Part shown: positions 11,220 through 23,034 of the stretch, one piece after another
Position numbering within the stretch: the stretch's first letter is position 1
Layout of the letters: each line of letters opens with the position of its first letter
Assembly: GCF_037392515.1 (NCBI RefSeq)
Contig: NC_090292.1
Span: 45,807,747-45,871,746, forward strand
Reading direction: 5' to 3'
DNA length: 64,000 nucleotides
Source: Haliotis asinina
Lineage: Eukaryota > Mollusca > Gastropoda > Lepetellida > Haliotidae
Program-made: the position numbers and the translations under genes
Notes under the pieces: model-generated
Database searches by the model: none
Seen by the model: only the letters and a program-made list of their open reading frames with translations
What the model was told of the DNA's origin: nothing

Positions 11220-12547
11220 TTAAAGGGGCACTGATGCGGAGCAATTTCCGTGGACTGGTGTAAACCTTTGTTATTGTTTTTCTCCAGTGAGTACCCGGAT
11301 GATATCCCAGAATTCGTGACTGGTTCGTGACCTGTGCTGCGCAGTCCGTATGTGCAACTGATAGTTTAATTATAGACAGATCAACTGAGGTGACGTCATT
11401 TTTACTTCATTACAAATGTATTATGAAAACAAATGAAACACTTTGAAGATTAATCATCTGCCAGTGGTAGAAATGGTAAAAAACTATTAGGACGGAAAAA
11501 TACCGAAGACTATATTTATTCTCATAACCCTAATTAGTTTATTGTCATATTTGTATGATTTTGGAAATTAATAAAAGAACACACGGTCTGCTTATACTCA
11601 TAGTAAATTTCTAACATAACAGCAACATTTATACATTGTATAGATTGGCAATGTTGATCCTGTTTCACACACATACGCGATCTAGTGTGTGTTTTCTGTC
11701 ATACAGATTCTGCTGAATGCTACAAAAAATAACTTAAAACAGAGTGCAAATAATGAATGTAAAACAGACTAATTTTATAGCAACGATGTCAGGCTACTAC
11801 CTTGTTCAGGAATGTATTCATCAATATCCACGTAAAAGAAATCGTATTCCATTCATCTGCAGCTGGTAAATAACCCTGATCTGTGTCGCGTGTCTTAAAC
11901 AACTGTCTAAAGTAACGCATCGTTTCGCGTCTTTCGTTGGTGAAAACCTGATAAACCTCTCACTGGTCACCCAAGATAGCACACCTGGCAACTAATTTTA
12001 TGATGTCCGCCATTCTAAGTAATTTAGTTAACCAATAATGAGCAATCAATCAACGCAAGGGTGGTTAATTCTTTGAAGGGAGGATGTTGTTTTCACAATC
12101 GCACTTTACGACAGGGTGTAGTCATCTACACACACTGACTTTTAACAAATCCGCTAGAAAATAAAAGTAATTAATCAATCAGTGTGTTATCGGTTAATCC
12201 TTTGATCGATGTTTGTTTTTGTAACTCAGCTGATAAACAATCTTGCATCACTTACATGCACATATTACATAACATGCAATACATTTGCCACTATAGACCT
12301 TTATTTATAATGTTGCTAATTATACCTGTTATAAATTCATTAATTGACCATCCAGAGAATGATGACAAATAACACGTGTAGGTTTACACCATCAAACGCG
12401 AGTTACAGCAAGGAAGATGTAATCTCTGTGTCGCATGCAGCCTGAAAACACTTATGGGCCGAAACTGTTTTGAGGATACCAACGGAATTTCGTTACATAA
12501 GTAATACATACAGGCATTTGCTGTGTACTTGGGTAAATAGGTGAAAA

Positions 12548-12565
12548 GGGGGGGGGGGGGGGGGG
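12548..12565. repeat. Poly-G run (18 G)
   Basis: Uninterrupted run of 18 guanines followed by TGTGTG, inside the TTAA element. Its length is prone to polymerase slippage and sequencing error. Confidence 0.9.
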
Positions 12566-12808
12566 TGTGTTTACGTAGGAAAATTTTCAGATTTCTCTAC
12601 CAAAGGCAAAGTCGTCGTTTATTGTTTACGAATTCAAATAAATCAACTGTGTGTTTTTATTATCATAAATAATAAACCATTGTAGCTACCATAGCTACCA
12701 AAATTTACGTATGATATTTGCTATCACAGCTGAACCAACACTCAAAACTACCTAAATATAAAGCCTTGCAATCTTCCGTACTGAAACAAATGGCTACGTG
12801 CCTGTAGA

Positions 12809-12974
12809 CATCATATTTTCATGTAACATGATTAAATATCGAGGTTTAAAACAGAGAAATAGGATCAAATTGAGTAACTATACCATCCAAGCATCATATT
12901 TTCATGTAACATGATTAAATATCGAGGTTAAAAACACAGAAATAGGATAAAACTGAGTAACTATACCATCCAAG
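12809..12974. repeat. 83-bp tandem duplication
   Basis: The block CATCATATTTTCATGTAACA and the ~63 bases after it occurs at 12809 and again at 12892 with a few substitutions, inside the TTAA transposon. Confidence 0.9.
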
Positions 12975-13232
12975 CATCCGAAAAAACCTACACTGCTGGG
13001 ATATTTTGTTACGATAAGACAAGGAATACCATGGATATTTTTAAATGATGGCATATGATGGGCATCTGGCCTCCTGACTCTTTTGGGTGAAGAAATTCTG
13101 CTAATATGGACAGGAGCCCAATTCCTTTGTCCGTCACGGTCGAAGGAGTGGGCGCTGACCAATTTGCAGTTTGGTTCCGTAATTAGACCGTTGGCGAGAA
13201 ACATTATTCGCTCTGCATCAGTGCCCCTTTAA

Positions 13233-14925
13233 GAATTCGACACGCATTTGTTTACCGAGGTCCTTCAAGTCTAAAATTTCATATGTATTGTAGTAGTTAC
13301 TTATTTACGTTAAACATTACGAGTAACATGTGTTTTCGCTTATTTCAAGAAAATAACACTGTACCTGACCAGACTGTGGAATGTTCTTTTTCTCCCGCTG
13401 CGATCGACGACTGCTGCTGTTCTCAATTTTTCACGTATCCGAATCTCCAAAGCTTCTATTGTAAATCTCATTGCCAGTCTCTTGAATCAGATAACACGTG
13501 CAAACGTAGGAATACTGCATTGTGTTGAGTTCCTTGTCGTCGTTACTGGACATACCGATTGAGAACTGCTTTCAAAATAGTCGTCTCAAAACAACTTGGG
13601 ATCAAGTGACAAAATGGCGGCAACTGTGCGTAGGGGCATTCTGGGTAATAACAAATACCCGATCCTTTTTCGATTGGCATGCATGAAATCCTTCTCTGAC
13701 CCAATTTGGATGTGATTTTAAGACAAAGACAGAAAACGACCACTTCAGTACATAAAAGTGTTGCTTTTATAAAATGTCACGAGTTCGCGTGTCCATGGAT
13801 TACCGATCCATTACATCTGGTTTCGTCTGACAACACCTGACTCAGGTAAGTTCCATTGATTTTACAGCTAGCTATTTTTGATAATAGGAGCCTGTTAAGT
13901 GGGCACTGCCCTAATGAAGCTGACACACTAATGACCTGACACTGATTAATTGTCAAGTATTTGACTTCAGTGTCAAAGTATCCCAACTATAAATGCTTTT
14001 AATGCTAAACTTTACGCACTGCCTCAGTTTATTGTATAATTCACGTATACTCTGGATATTGAGAAATATCATCATGTAAGTACCGAACTGACAATTGTTT
14101 TAATGACTTATACTAATCTTCCTAAATGCTTATATTCTTTCACATTCCCAGGAGTTGGCAGTCTATAGCCTGTTTTTTTTATATTTTGCACCATTTACCT
14201 TTTATTAATTATTAATTATTAATATATATCTGAACTGTTGCCGAAGTGGCTTTAATTTTACTTATTTTTATACAATATATTTACTGAAAGGAATACAAGC
14301 CCGCACACAACTCAATGATCCAATAAGTTATAATTAATATATAATAATTATAATTATAATTATAAATATATAAAGATTGAGCAATGTTCCTATGCAGAGT
14401 CAACTCACCTTTTATTCTTGTATATGGATATCACTGTTTTATTATTCTTTTCAGATAAAGAAAGCGTCTGACCTTCAATTTGACAAAGCAGACAACCGAA
14501 ACCTGGACTTGTCTCATTCATCCCAATCTAGAGAAACCAGACTAAGTGTGCCTCGCGCACATAGCTGGACAAAGGCCATTTATAGCCATTCGTCCTTTCA
14601 CCATTTATATGTTTAGTACGGTTATTGAGAAGTTTGTGTGCATGGTAGTTGGAATATGATGCTTCATTACATTACGAATAAACAAGAATGTGAAGGAAAA
14701 AAGTGTATAGTTTGTTCGTGTATCATCAGTTTGTAGCCACATTAAATATTGTGATATTCACAGAATGATGCGTCAACAATTTACTTTTGTTGTCTTGTTC
14801 ATCTAAGCAATGATACGAATCTGCTATTCCTCCCCCAGGCACATTCAGATTGAATTATAACACCTCGTGAAAGCTAAGTTTCAGTCAGGAATGGGAACGA
14901 ACACATGACCATAGCTTCGTGTCAG
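13233..14925. other. Intergenic, nothing recognised
   Basis: AT-rich spacer with TAATTA-type low-complexity tracts near 14200-14370. Several short frames exist on both strands but none has a recognisable motif or good splice context. Confidence 0.5.
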
Positions 14926-14929
14926 TTTC

Positions 14930-15330
14930 CATCACCGGAGCTTAGAGTATCCATTATGGATTCTATTTGGAAACTAGGTCACCCAGTTTCACTGAATGGA
15001 TACCAACTGGATGTCAGGATGGCAACTAGTTACACATTTTATGTTACTTAGATCAAAACAGCGCAATGGAAACCAACATGAAACTTCATTTTCTGCTTTT
15101 ATGTTGGTTTCCATTTAGAGAGATCTGAGAATTGCAAATTCCAGATATGGAAACCAACAAGAAACCCCCGAATTTAGTTTCATTTTTGTATTCCATTTAC
15201 AGAAATACCAAAATCACAGATTCAAAAATGGAATCTATTTGGAAACTCAGTTAGTGAGTTTCAGGGAATGGAAACCAACTGGATTCCGCAATTACCCACA
15301 TTACGGATGGTTTCCAGGTTTCTGGAAACC
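14930..15330. repeat. GGAAACCA-rich repeat block
   Basis: Words such as ATGGAAACCAACTGGAT and ATTCTATTTGGAAACT recur. A ~75-bp segment at ~14950 returns at ~15230, and ATGGAAACCAACAT...ATGTTGGTTTCCAT forms an inverted pair (15069-15117). The string ATGGAAACCAACTGGATTCCGC is nearly the reverse complement of sequence at about 935-957, so this block belongs with the one at 840-1110. Confidence 0.65.
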
Positions 15331-15399
15331 AAGTCATTTTTGTAGTGACAGTCAATAAACAGATGTAACAATCTTGAGGAATAGGCCTCAATACAGCCT

Positions 15400-15600
15400 A
15401 TGACGAATTCCTACCAACAAAGCTGATCGTGTCCTTTTTGATAAAGCCAATGAAATGATTTATATCATGTTTCCTTGGAGACGTCCAACTGGCTATGTGA
15501 GCTGCGGATAGAGGGGGCGATGGCCCTGAGTTGATGATTAGCCTTACCCGTGTGACTGTGCGAGGATCACCAAAATCCACTCAGCTGCATTTCTACCTTA
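15400..15600. mobile_element. Rearranged remnant of an RLE-type LINE
   Basis: 15408-15475 on the plus strand resembles the 'PANKPDLVLFDKTKND' coding stretch of the minus-strand RLE-LINE fragment at 59285-59825. 15470-15600, read on the minus strand, matches 62994-63122 (GDPGTV...GPSPPL). Two pieces of the same family thus lie head to head here. No open frame. Confidence 0.5.
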
Positions 15601-15654
15601 ATTTGTGGAACATCATAACTGAAAAAATGTAAGGTGATGTATTCTGAAAATACT

Positions 15655-16778
15655 TGCAACATTTCTTGTAAACATCCGCTTTTAATTGAAATTATTGAAT
15701 TGTATAATACTCTTGCTACTGGCCAATACGACATCGTCTTTTGTTGGTTACCCAGTCACGTAGGTATTTCTGGAAATGTGATGGCCGATCTTGCTGCCAA
15801 GGCGGCACTCAACAAATCTGTGACACCACTTTTTCTTCCATATTCAGATTACAAAGCTTGCATTAGAACGTATATCCGTGATCTGATGCAGAAGAAGTGG
15901 GACACTCAAGTAGGTATCAATAAATTACATGAAATAAAACCGTATATTGGTTACACCTACTTGGGTTGTCAGTCCAGATTTGAGGAGGTCATCATGCGAC
16001 GATGTCGTATTGGCCACACAAGATATACACATAAATATTTGCTTAAAGGTGAGGATCCTCCGTTTTGTATCCCTTGTGATGGACGAATCACAGTCAAGCA
16101 TATCCTGCTTGACTGTGTCGAGTATTCCATCACAAGGGATCAGTATTTTAATTCACGAACTCTGAAGGATCTTTTTAATAACACAAGCTCTCATTTAATC
16201 ATTGCATTTTTAAAAGAATTAGATTTATTGTCTGAATTGTAAATAGATAAATATTTTATTATTGGAAGTTTAAATTCAGAACTGTGCTTGTTAGTGGCTG
16301 TATCCTCAAAGGGGGTTGAAGTACTGTAAAACTATTGTCCCCCTGAGAGGGTACGTAAGTCCACAAACATTCAAAGTAAATTCAAACTTTCATGTTTTTA
16401 ATCGTAGAATAAGTGTCTTTTTATTTGCATGGCTAGGTTTCCCAAATTGCTGCCAGCTGAGGGGATGATGTAAATCCAGCTAGGGTCCATGCAGGTAGCA
16501 AAGGTACTGTAAGTCCCCATGGTCCCTAGTATGGTGATCTACCTTCAGTTTTTAGCAATCTATAGCCCATTTTTATCTTGTATTGTCCTGTATAGATACA
16601 TTGTTTTAGGTATAGTTACTAGTTTTATATTCTCATCTGTGATATTCTAGTTGTTTTACTGTCTCTTGTTGACAGGTTTTATAATAGATATATATATTTC
16701 ATTTCAGTATTAAATGTTCTCGTCACGATATGGCTGAGATATTGCCGATGTGACGATAAATATTAACTCACTCACTCA
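15655..16778 (+). mobile_element. 5'-truncated LINE copy (same family as copy 1)
   Basis: It starts within RNase H (SCKHPLLIEIIELYN), keeps WLPSHVGISGN, MADLAAKAA, the C-terminal CIPCDG...KHILLDC zinc motif and the ORF2 stop at 16242, then the whole 3' UTR and an ACTCACTCACT tail. The ~195 remaining codons have no stops, but the fragment lacks endonuclease and reverse transcriptase. It interrupts or abuts an RLE-LINE fragment at 16785. Confidence 0.9.
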
Positions 16779-16784
16779 CTTCTG

Positions 16785-17486
16785 GAGATTGCGAGTGGGA
16801 AGTGATTAATCCTGAGCAGCAAAAAGGAAACCCTCAGTTTCACGTTTGAGACCAGCCGACTTCATCCAGGCGAAGGAGTCGGATGGACTGCTGTTCTGTT
16901 CCACACACTGCATGTACACACGATGCAATGGTTTCTCAGACAACGGACTGACTCTGTGCAGACTTGGTGAAGGACTTCACCTGCTTTACGCCCATTGTAC
17001 CGTCCAGCAGTACATCGCCATCAACAAAATCAGCTTCAAATTTCAGAATGTGTCCAACAGCCTTGGCACGCTTAAGAAAGCTCTGGAATACCTTGCTTTC
17101 ATCTTGACGTGCATCACCAGAGGATCTTCCGATAAATAAATATGTGTAAAAGTACACAACAAACTTCTGTCATGAACAGCCTCCACAGTAATCAATGCCC
17201 GACCCCCAGAACTGGCTGCCATGTAGAAACGATTAAAAGAGGAGGTGAGCTCTGTTATCACACATGATCCTTCTGGTCAGGCGGTCAAGACTCTGGATGT
17301 CTTGTTTTGTCCAATCCACTATTCCAAAAGGAATAGGAGAGGACTGGCACAGCAAAAGTATTAGTTGCTTTGACCTTGTTTCGGGCATTTAGCTCTGAGC
17401 TCCCGATTTTCTTTATACGAGTTTTATACTCGGCGCGAAGTCTATCTTGAATCTGGGCCTTCTGAGCATCCCTCGTCCCTGTTGAG
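16785..17486 (-). pseudogene. RLE-type LINE ORF fragment (downstream of the reverse transcriptase)
   Basis: The minus strand gives, across frameshifts, AEYKTRIKKIGSSELNARNK, KATNTFAVPV, a DWT...DIQSLDRLTRR region, then FEADFVDGDVLL, then EGFLFAAQD and SLPTRN. This is the thumb-to-linker region of non-LTR elements that carry a C-terminal restriction-like endonuclease (R2/R4/NeSL-like). The CCHC and endonuclease that should follow are cut off by the LINE fragment ending at 16778. Several frameshifts and stops; clearly dead. Confidence 0.7.
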
Positions 17487-18009
17487 CAGAAAACTCAAAG
17501 GATTTAGAGTCACACAAAACCGCAAAGGACTAAAGAAGTCCCCCTGAAAGATTCACCTTCCGATTGGAATAGATTCCGAAGTCTGCACCTGCCGTTTCGA
17601 CAGCAACTCATTAAAGACTTGAGTAAATTGAAGAGTCTCTCAGAGAGGTCAATACACTTAAGAACCAACCGCCTTTGTCATATCAAAAAGTCACTGTATA
17701 CGATCCTTGTAAATTCTATATGAGTTTTGCTGTAGAAGAACAAGAATTCTCAGTTGCCTCAGGTGTTTCCTGAGTGTGTCTAACTCAATACAAACCGATT
17801 TCATTCCTTGTCAGGAGTGAAGCTGTCTGCGGGATTAGCTACAACGTCAGTTCTCGTCAGTGCTATCTCCGTCCTTGTTCTGTACTGCTATTGCCGACAT
17901 TTGAGACGGGACAGGTAAGTGAGATACGACACATTCATTCTTGCTATCATTCCACTATTTGACAGTGATCCATAAACACGTATAGAGGTTGTAATCGTAT
18001 CGTATGGTG

Positions 18010-18112
18010 AATCTAACTGGATTGCTTTGTCCAGACTCGACTGTTTAGAGACCGTTGACATACAGCTGGAATATTGCTAAGCACCGTGTTAACCAACAAA
18101 CCAACCAACCAC
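18010..18112 (+). mobile_element. SINE 3' remnant
   Basis: GTCCAGACTCGACTGTTTAG...CATACAGCTGGAATATTGCT followed by an (AACC)n-like tail. It matches the 3' third of the SINE at 22783-23034, with decay. Confidence 0.6.
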
Positions 18113-18295
18113 TGAATGGTGTTTAGATCCACATTAGACGAGAGAATATGAATGCCTACTACTGTGTTTTGAGAAACACAGCGTTTTGATATGTGTTATT
18201 TAACCTTCTTGAGCACTTTGTGATTAGGCATGCAATAAAGTTTTAACATCAGCAGATTCTTGTCCTTAAATGATTTTGGTTTAAGGCCGTATTGA

Positions 18296-18868
18296 CCTGT
18301 TACATGACTTGTAAATAGATAAATATTTTATGATTGGAAGTTGAATTAGCAGCTGAGATTGTTAGTGGCTGTATCCTCGAAGGGGGTTGAAGTACCGTAA
18401 AAGTAGTGTCCTCCTGAGAGGGTACGTAAGTCCCAAAACAGTTGAAGTCATATTTAATCTTCCATATTTTTTAGTCGTAGAATATGTGTAATTTTAAATT
18501 GTGGCTAATTTTGCATACAGTCGCCATCAGCCGAGGGGATGATGTAAATCCAGCTAGGGACCATGCAGGTAGCAAAGGCACTGTAAGTCCCCATGGTGCC
18601 TAGTATGGTGATCTACCTTCGGTTGTTGGCGATCTATGGCCTGTTTAAATATTGTACTGTCCAAATAGTGATACTATTATTTTGTTTTAAGTTTCAACGC
18701 TAGTTTTAAATACTAACTGTGATAATCTAGTGGTTTTACTGTCCTTCGTCGACAGGTTCTTCATAATATGCTCATATATTTGGTTTTTAATGTCACGTAT
18801 GTTCTTGTCACGATATGGCTGCAATATTGCCGACGTGACGTTAAATATTAACTCACTCATTCACTAAC
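18296..18868 (+). mobile_element. LINE 3'-UTR insertion with 10-bp TSD
   Basis: It contains only the last codons and 3' UTR of the LINE, ending TTAAATATTAACTCACTCAT. Flanked by GCCGTATTGA at 18286-18295 and 18869-18878, so it is an independent, extremely 5'-truncated retrotransposition event. The spacer 17487-18009 to its left shows nothing else. Confidence 0.85.
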
Positions 18869-19820
18869 GCCGTATTGAGTTTGGATACTGAAACGTTGAA
18901 GGGTCCCGTTGTACATCACTCCTACCCATGACATTCCTTCTCCAACAGAGAATGTTGATGCTCCTCAGTACGTTGTAGTGGATGAAGCAGGGATGTACGA
19001 TGTGCCGTCTTGTCTGTCAATACCAGCCTCCACATGAGCCCGGCATGTGATATCCAAACACGCCACGTGTCGTAATCAATATAGACAGTTGAATCAGACA
19101 CAAGATCAATGATCTGTGAACGTTTAACTGTTTCGTCAAGTGTTTAGGGTCATGATGTTCTAGAAATACATTACACATCTTGGGAGACGCTTATTCAGCC
19201 GTTTCTCTTCAGAACGCATGTTTGTATTGGAAATGTCACCTTCTTGTCAGCTGTCAAAGGGTACAGGTCTTTGTACCTGTTGTTTGAGGCGATACTGGAT
19301 GCATGCCATGACACTTGTTAATATACACATTTTAACGATATTCAAATCCATGAGGTAACGTTCATAAACCTACGTAAATGTATCTGTCCAATAAAACGTG
19401 TTACACTGATCTCATCATCATGAAAACTAATTCTTATTTACATTCCCGAATCTTATTTACATTTACATTTCCGTCGTGTGCAATTATGTTGCAACACTGA
19501 TAGCGCCCTCTCCATAGCGGAAACGCTAAGTTTGCTAAGCCGAGTGAAACTGGAACCGCACTGTTCTGTCGGCTGTAGTAATATCCAAGTCATGCGATAT
19601 TCATAATTTACAGTTGTGTCACTGTTACCAGGAAGCATTAAGTATTTCCGTCATTATTTAGAGAGATGCGTTTATCACCTCCTGCATATAATACAGAACA
19701 CCAGCTTTGACTCTCAGTTTTAAAGGGAAATGAAACTAGCTCTCTGCCCTCTCGCGATGTTTGTCAAGTATGCCTTTCATTATTTAAAGACGTGTGTTAT
19801 GTCTGTTGTGTTTGCGTACG

Positions 19821-19822
19821 TC

Positions 19823-19875
<53 letters not shown>
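19821..19875. repeat. (TG)n(AG)n microsatellite
   Basis: About ten TG followed by about seventeen AG dinucleotides. The preceding spacer 18880-19800 has no recognised gene. Confidence 0.95.
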
Positions 19876-19877
<2 letters not shown>

Positions 19878-20465
19878 TGGTAACGGCTGTGTATGAACCT
19901 GGCAGAATTTTTGAGTAATACCTGTGTATGTGTTCACCTTGTGAAGTTATAGGTTTATCACCACCAGGATACAACACAGAACACCAGCCTTGGGTGGGTT
20001 GTTTATATCCCACGGCTGGATACAGTGACAGACATTCATGGTTTGTCAGAAACATGGTGATGCACGTGATTTCGGTATATACATGCATACGACTATGGTA
20101 ATTCATGAATGGAGCAGGTGAGATGTGTGTGAGATCTGGTAACGCGTGTGCATGATCTTGGCGGAATGTAGGGGTAACACTTGTGTATGTGTTCACCTTG
20201 TGAAGTGATAGGTTTATCAGCCCCTACATACAATAAGGAACACCAGCCTTGGGTGGGGTGTTTATATCCCACGGCTGGATACAGTGATAGACATTCATGG
20301 TTTGTCAGAAATATGGTGATGCACGTGATTTCGGTATATACATGCATACGACTATGGTGATTCATGAATGGAGCAGGTGAGATGTGTGTGAGATCTGGTA
20401 ACGCGTGTGCATGACCTTGGCAGAATGTAGGGGTAACACTTGTGTATGTCTTGACCTTGTGAAAA
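19876..20465. repeat. ~259-bp tandem duplication, about 2.3 copies
   Basis: The segment ACACCAGCCTTGGGTGGG...CTGGTAACGCGTGTGCATGA starts at 19981 and again at 20240, about 95% alike by eye, with a partial third copy to 20465 and decayed similarity leftward to ~19670. The minus-strand frames of 138 and 90 codons are copies of the same repeat reading into the microsatellite, not a gene. Confidence 0.9.
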
Positions 20466-20559
20466 GCATTTGCAGAACTTGTGAGATGAGATAGGGTGAA
20501 TGAGATGTGAATGTGATGGGTGAATGTTGAATTTTTAATATGTCCTGTGGAAATATGTC

Positions 20560-21018
20560 CTGTGTTTCAATGGTTGGTATTGTTAGTTGTTATATCCTCA
20601 AAGGATCGTAAAAGTGTTGTCCTCCTGAGAGTGTACGTAAGTCTCAAAACTTTCACTTATTTTTTTCTAACCCGATTTTAAACGTAGAATATTTGCTTTT
20701 TTAAAATTTGAATAAACTTTCCTACAATAGTCCTAGCAAAGGTACTGTAAGTCCCCATGGACCCTGGTATGGTGATCTGCCTTCAGTTGGCGCCAGTGTG
20801 TAGTACGTTTTCATATTGTATCGTCCTCTATAGTTAATCTGTTTTAGATTTAATTACTAGTTTGAAATAGTATCTATATGTGATAATCTAGTTGTTTTAC
20901 TGATCGTCTTTCAGAGATGTTTTTATCATTTGTTATTATGTATAATATTAATGGTTCTCGTCACGATATGACTGCAATATTGCCGTTGTGACGATAAATA
21001 TGAACTCACTCACTCACT
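20560..21018 (+). mobile_element. LINE 3'-UTR fragment
   Basis: Diverged copy of the LINE 3' UTR (GTCCTCCTGAGAG, GTACTGTAAGTCCCCATGG, TCGTCACGATATG) ending in an (ACTC)n tail. More diverged than copies 1 and 2, hence older. Confidence 0.85.
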
Positions 21019-21046
21019 CTACGTTTGTGTACTGTGTAAATCTTCC

Positions 21047-21298
21047 AGTGAGTGAGTTAATATTTACGTCACATCTGCAATACCGCATGCCTATTGTGAC
21101 TAGAACATACTTGACATACAAAAGGAATATATGTACATTATGAAAAATCTGTCGACGAAGGCACTAAAGCAACTAGAATATCACAGTTAGATTTTTTATA
21201 ACTAGCATAGTAAGTTAAATCTAACAGAACTATTTGTAAAGTACAATATAAAACCTGGCTTATAGATCGCCAACAAGTGTATGTTGATCACATACTAG
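21047..21298 (-). mobile_element. LINE 3'-UTR fragment, opposite strand
   Basis: Starts with GTGAGTGAGTTAATATTTAC (reverse complement of the LINE tail) and runs to the AGGTAGATCACC-like region. With 20560-21018 it forms a tail-to-tail pair. Confidence 0.8.
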
Positions 21299-21599
21299 GT
21301 GTGAATCTTGGAGAGACGGAAAGGTCAGTCTATTAAATCAGTAGCAATATTTCCCTGTCAAGTGGGGAATATGAAAAGTCATCATTGTCGAGATTAGGGA
21401 AATGATAACCAACCTGACTGCAGAAATGAAACAAGAAACATGCATATTAACCAGGATCACATGCCCGGGCTGACTATTAATGAGATGGGTCCATCAATCC
21501 TTGGACACACCAAAATTTCTTTGATAGTGGAAGGTCATCAGCAATACGTGACCATGTCGATATAGTTGTACTTACCGGTTATGGTGAGGTAGTGTAAGT

Positions 21600-21735
21600 G
21601 ATCAGTCATCACACCGAAAATCCGGTTTCGAATTCCCAATATGTGTACACTGTGTGAAGTGAAGACGTGTCTATGTGTTCCCCGCCGTGATATTGCTGGA
21701 ATATTGCTAATGCGGCGTACAACTAAACTCAGTCC
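21600..21735 (+). mobile_element. SINE-like 3' end (variant family)
   Basis: TGTTCCCCGCCGTGATATTG, CTGGAATATTGCTAATGCGG and CGTACAACTAAACTCAG: same tail architecture as the 22783 SINE but a different body. Partial and decayed. Confidence 0.5.
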
Positions 21736-21831
21736 ACATGCCACGTTTACGCATGGCTTCTGATTAGTCACATGGGAGGGAAATAAGCTGATTATCGGTG
21801 TTGACCTACCAACGTTCAAAGTCAATACATG

Positions 21832-22045
21832 CATTCATTTACCAACCCACTCAACACGCAGGGTCAACAGCTTCACATATTTGTCTTCATTTGCCAAACC
21901 CCTAAACACTAGTGGTCAACCGGCTTACATATTTGCATTCATTTGCCAACCCACTCAACATACAGCTGTACATGGTCGACCGGCTTTAAATATTTGCATT
22001 CATTTTCCAATCCAGTGAACACGCAAGGTCAGTTGGCTTTACTTA
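21832..22045. repeat. Degenerate ~60-bp minisatellite, 3-4 units
   Basis: Units share TTCATTTGCCAACCCACTCA, then GGTCAACCGGCTTACATATT, with length variation between units. Confidence 0.7.
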
Positions 22046-22341
22046 TTTCCATATAGTTGTTTGTCCCACCCAAAAGATAAATAAAAAACCAATATTTGCT
22101 AACTTTACTTGTTTCAGTTCAGCGACCAACACCAACAAGCCAGGAAAGAAAGTCAGCTTGACTTAAGTTGTTTATTTTTAAGATATTGATCCCATATTAT
22201 TAAATTAGTCATGTGTAGAGCTGTTTGCGATGCTATTTTTTACAAAACAAATATTTCCTTCAGTTGCCAAACGATATTAATCACATACCACTTTCGTAGT
22301 AGGCCGTCGTGAATAAAGGGGCGGTTACTTTCAGGTTGGAT

Positions 22342-22426
22342 ATGTGTCTGTTCAATACGGTGTTGCCTGAAGTTCCTCGCCTGGTGATGCTGCTGTGCTT
22401 AAGCTGCCTGACCATTTGTTCAGCAG
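22342..22426 (+). CDS. EGF-like membrane protein gene, exon 1 (signal peptide)
   Basis: The ATG at 22342 opens 28 codons plus one base, ending TCAGCAG|GTGAGG. The peptide MCLFNTV... has a hydrophobic core LVMLLCLSCLTICSA followed by the Ala-Gly/Lys junction expected of a signal peptidase site. It ends in phase 1, matching exon 2. Start chosen because it is the only ATG giving a signal peptide joined in phase. Confidence 0.7.
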
Positions 22427-22782
22427 GTGAGGATGTTAAAGATAAGTTTCATGCTATCTCTGATCGTGGACATACAAAATGAGCCATGCTGCTGCACTCG
22501 ATTAAGAATTGATTGTCAGGATGCCTTAAATGGACATGCAAGAACCCAGAGCACATTTTGTTCATTATGACAAGATGAACGAACACTGTTGGACCGTACT
22601 GGACACTTAATACGAAGATGTCAGACATTACATTTACAAAACATTTGGTTTATCTTTTAATAGGAAATTAAGGTGTCCACTGCACTGCGGTAATGTTTAC
22701 AGATACAGCGTTCGCTTTGTCTCAGGTGTGCATGTGTTGTGACCAACATGTGCATTGCAGCCACGGTCATATACACGAGGGA

Positions 22783-23034
22783 CCCATGAAGGTCTGGGGT
22801 AGAATAGACCTTCAGTAATCCATGCTGGGCATAAAACGGCGACTATGCTTGTCGTAAGAGGAGACTAACGGAATCGGGTTGTCAGGTCCGCTTGGCTGAC
22901 ACGGTTCCCATTTGCGCAGATCGATGTTCATGGTCTTGATCACTGGATTGTCTGACCCAAACTCGATTATTTACAGACGGCCACCATATAACTGAAATAT
23001 TGCTGAGTGCGGGTTAAAATTAAACTCACTCACT
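22783..23034 (+). mobile_element. SINE (molluscan type) in the first intron of the EGF-like gene
   Basis: From GACCCATGAAGGTCTGGGG through the strongly conserved centre GTCGTAAGAGGAGACTAACG, GATCACTGGATTGTCTG and CTCGATTATTTACAGACGG to a tail ATATTGCTGAGTGCGGGTTA...ACTCACTCAC. A second copy lies at 57187-57442 on the other strand. No ORF. I recall this core as very common in gastropod genomes. Confidence 0.8.

Larger units (their letters stand above)
11224..13228. mobile_element. 2.0-kb non-autonomous DNA transposon with TTAA target duplication
   Basis: The left end AGGGGCACTGATGCGGAGC and the right end (reverse complement AGGGGCACTGATGCAGAGC) form a 19-bp terminal inverted repeat with one mismatch. 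TTAA flanks it on both sides (11220-11223, 13229-13232). TTAA targets are used by piggyBac and Kolobok families; the family is not resolved by the termini. The interior has no recognisable transposase. A minus-strand 100-codon frame (12902-13204) is open but matches no domain I know. Carries an 18-G run and an 83-bp tandem duplication. Confidence 0.85.

Noticed and set aside
12902..13204. 100-codon minus-strand frame as the transposase of the TTAA element
   Set aside because: No transposase motif, too short, and it starts within the terminal region; at most an unknown small protein.
16846..17139. Plus-strand frame as a host gene
   Set aside because: It is the antisense shadow of RLE-LINE coding sequence on the minus strand.
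19780..20365. Minus-strand frames (138 and 90 codons) as paralogous proteins
   Set aside because: They are two copies of a 259-bp tandem repeat and run into an AG/TG microsatellite.
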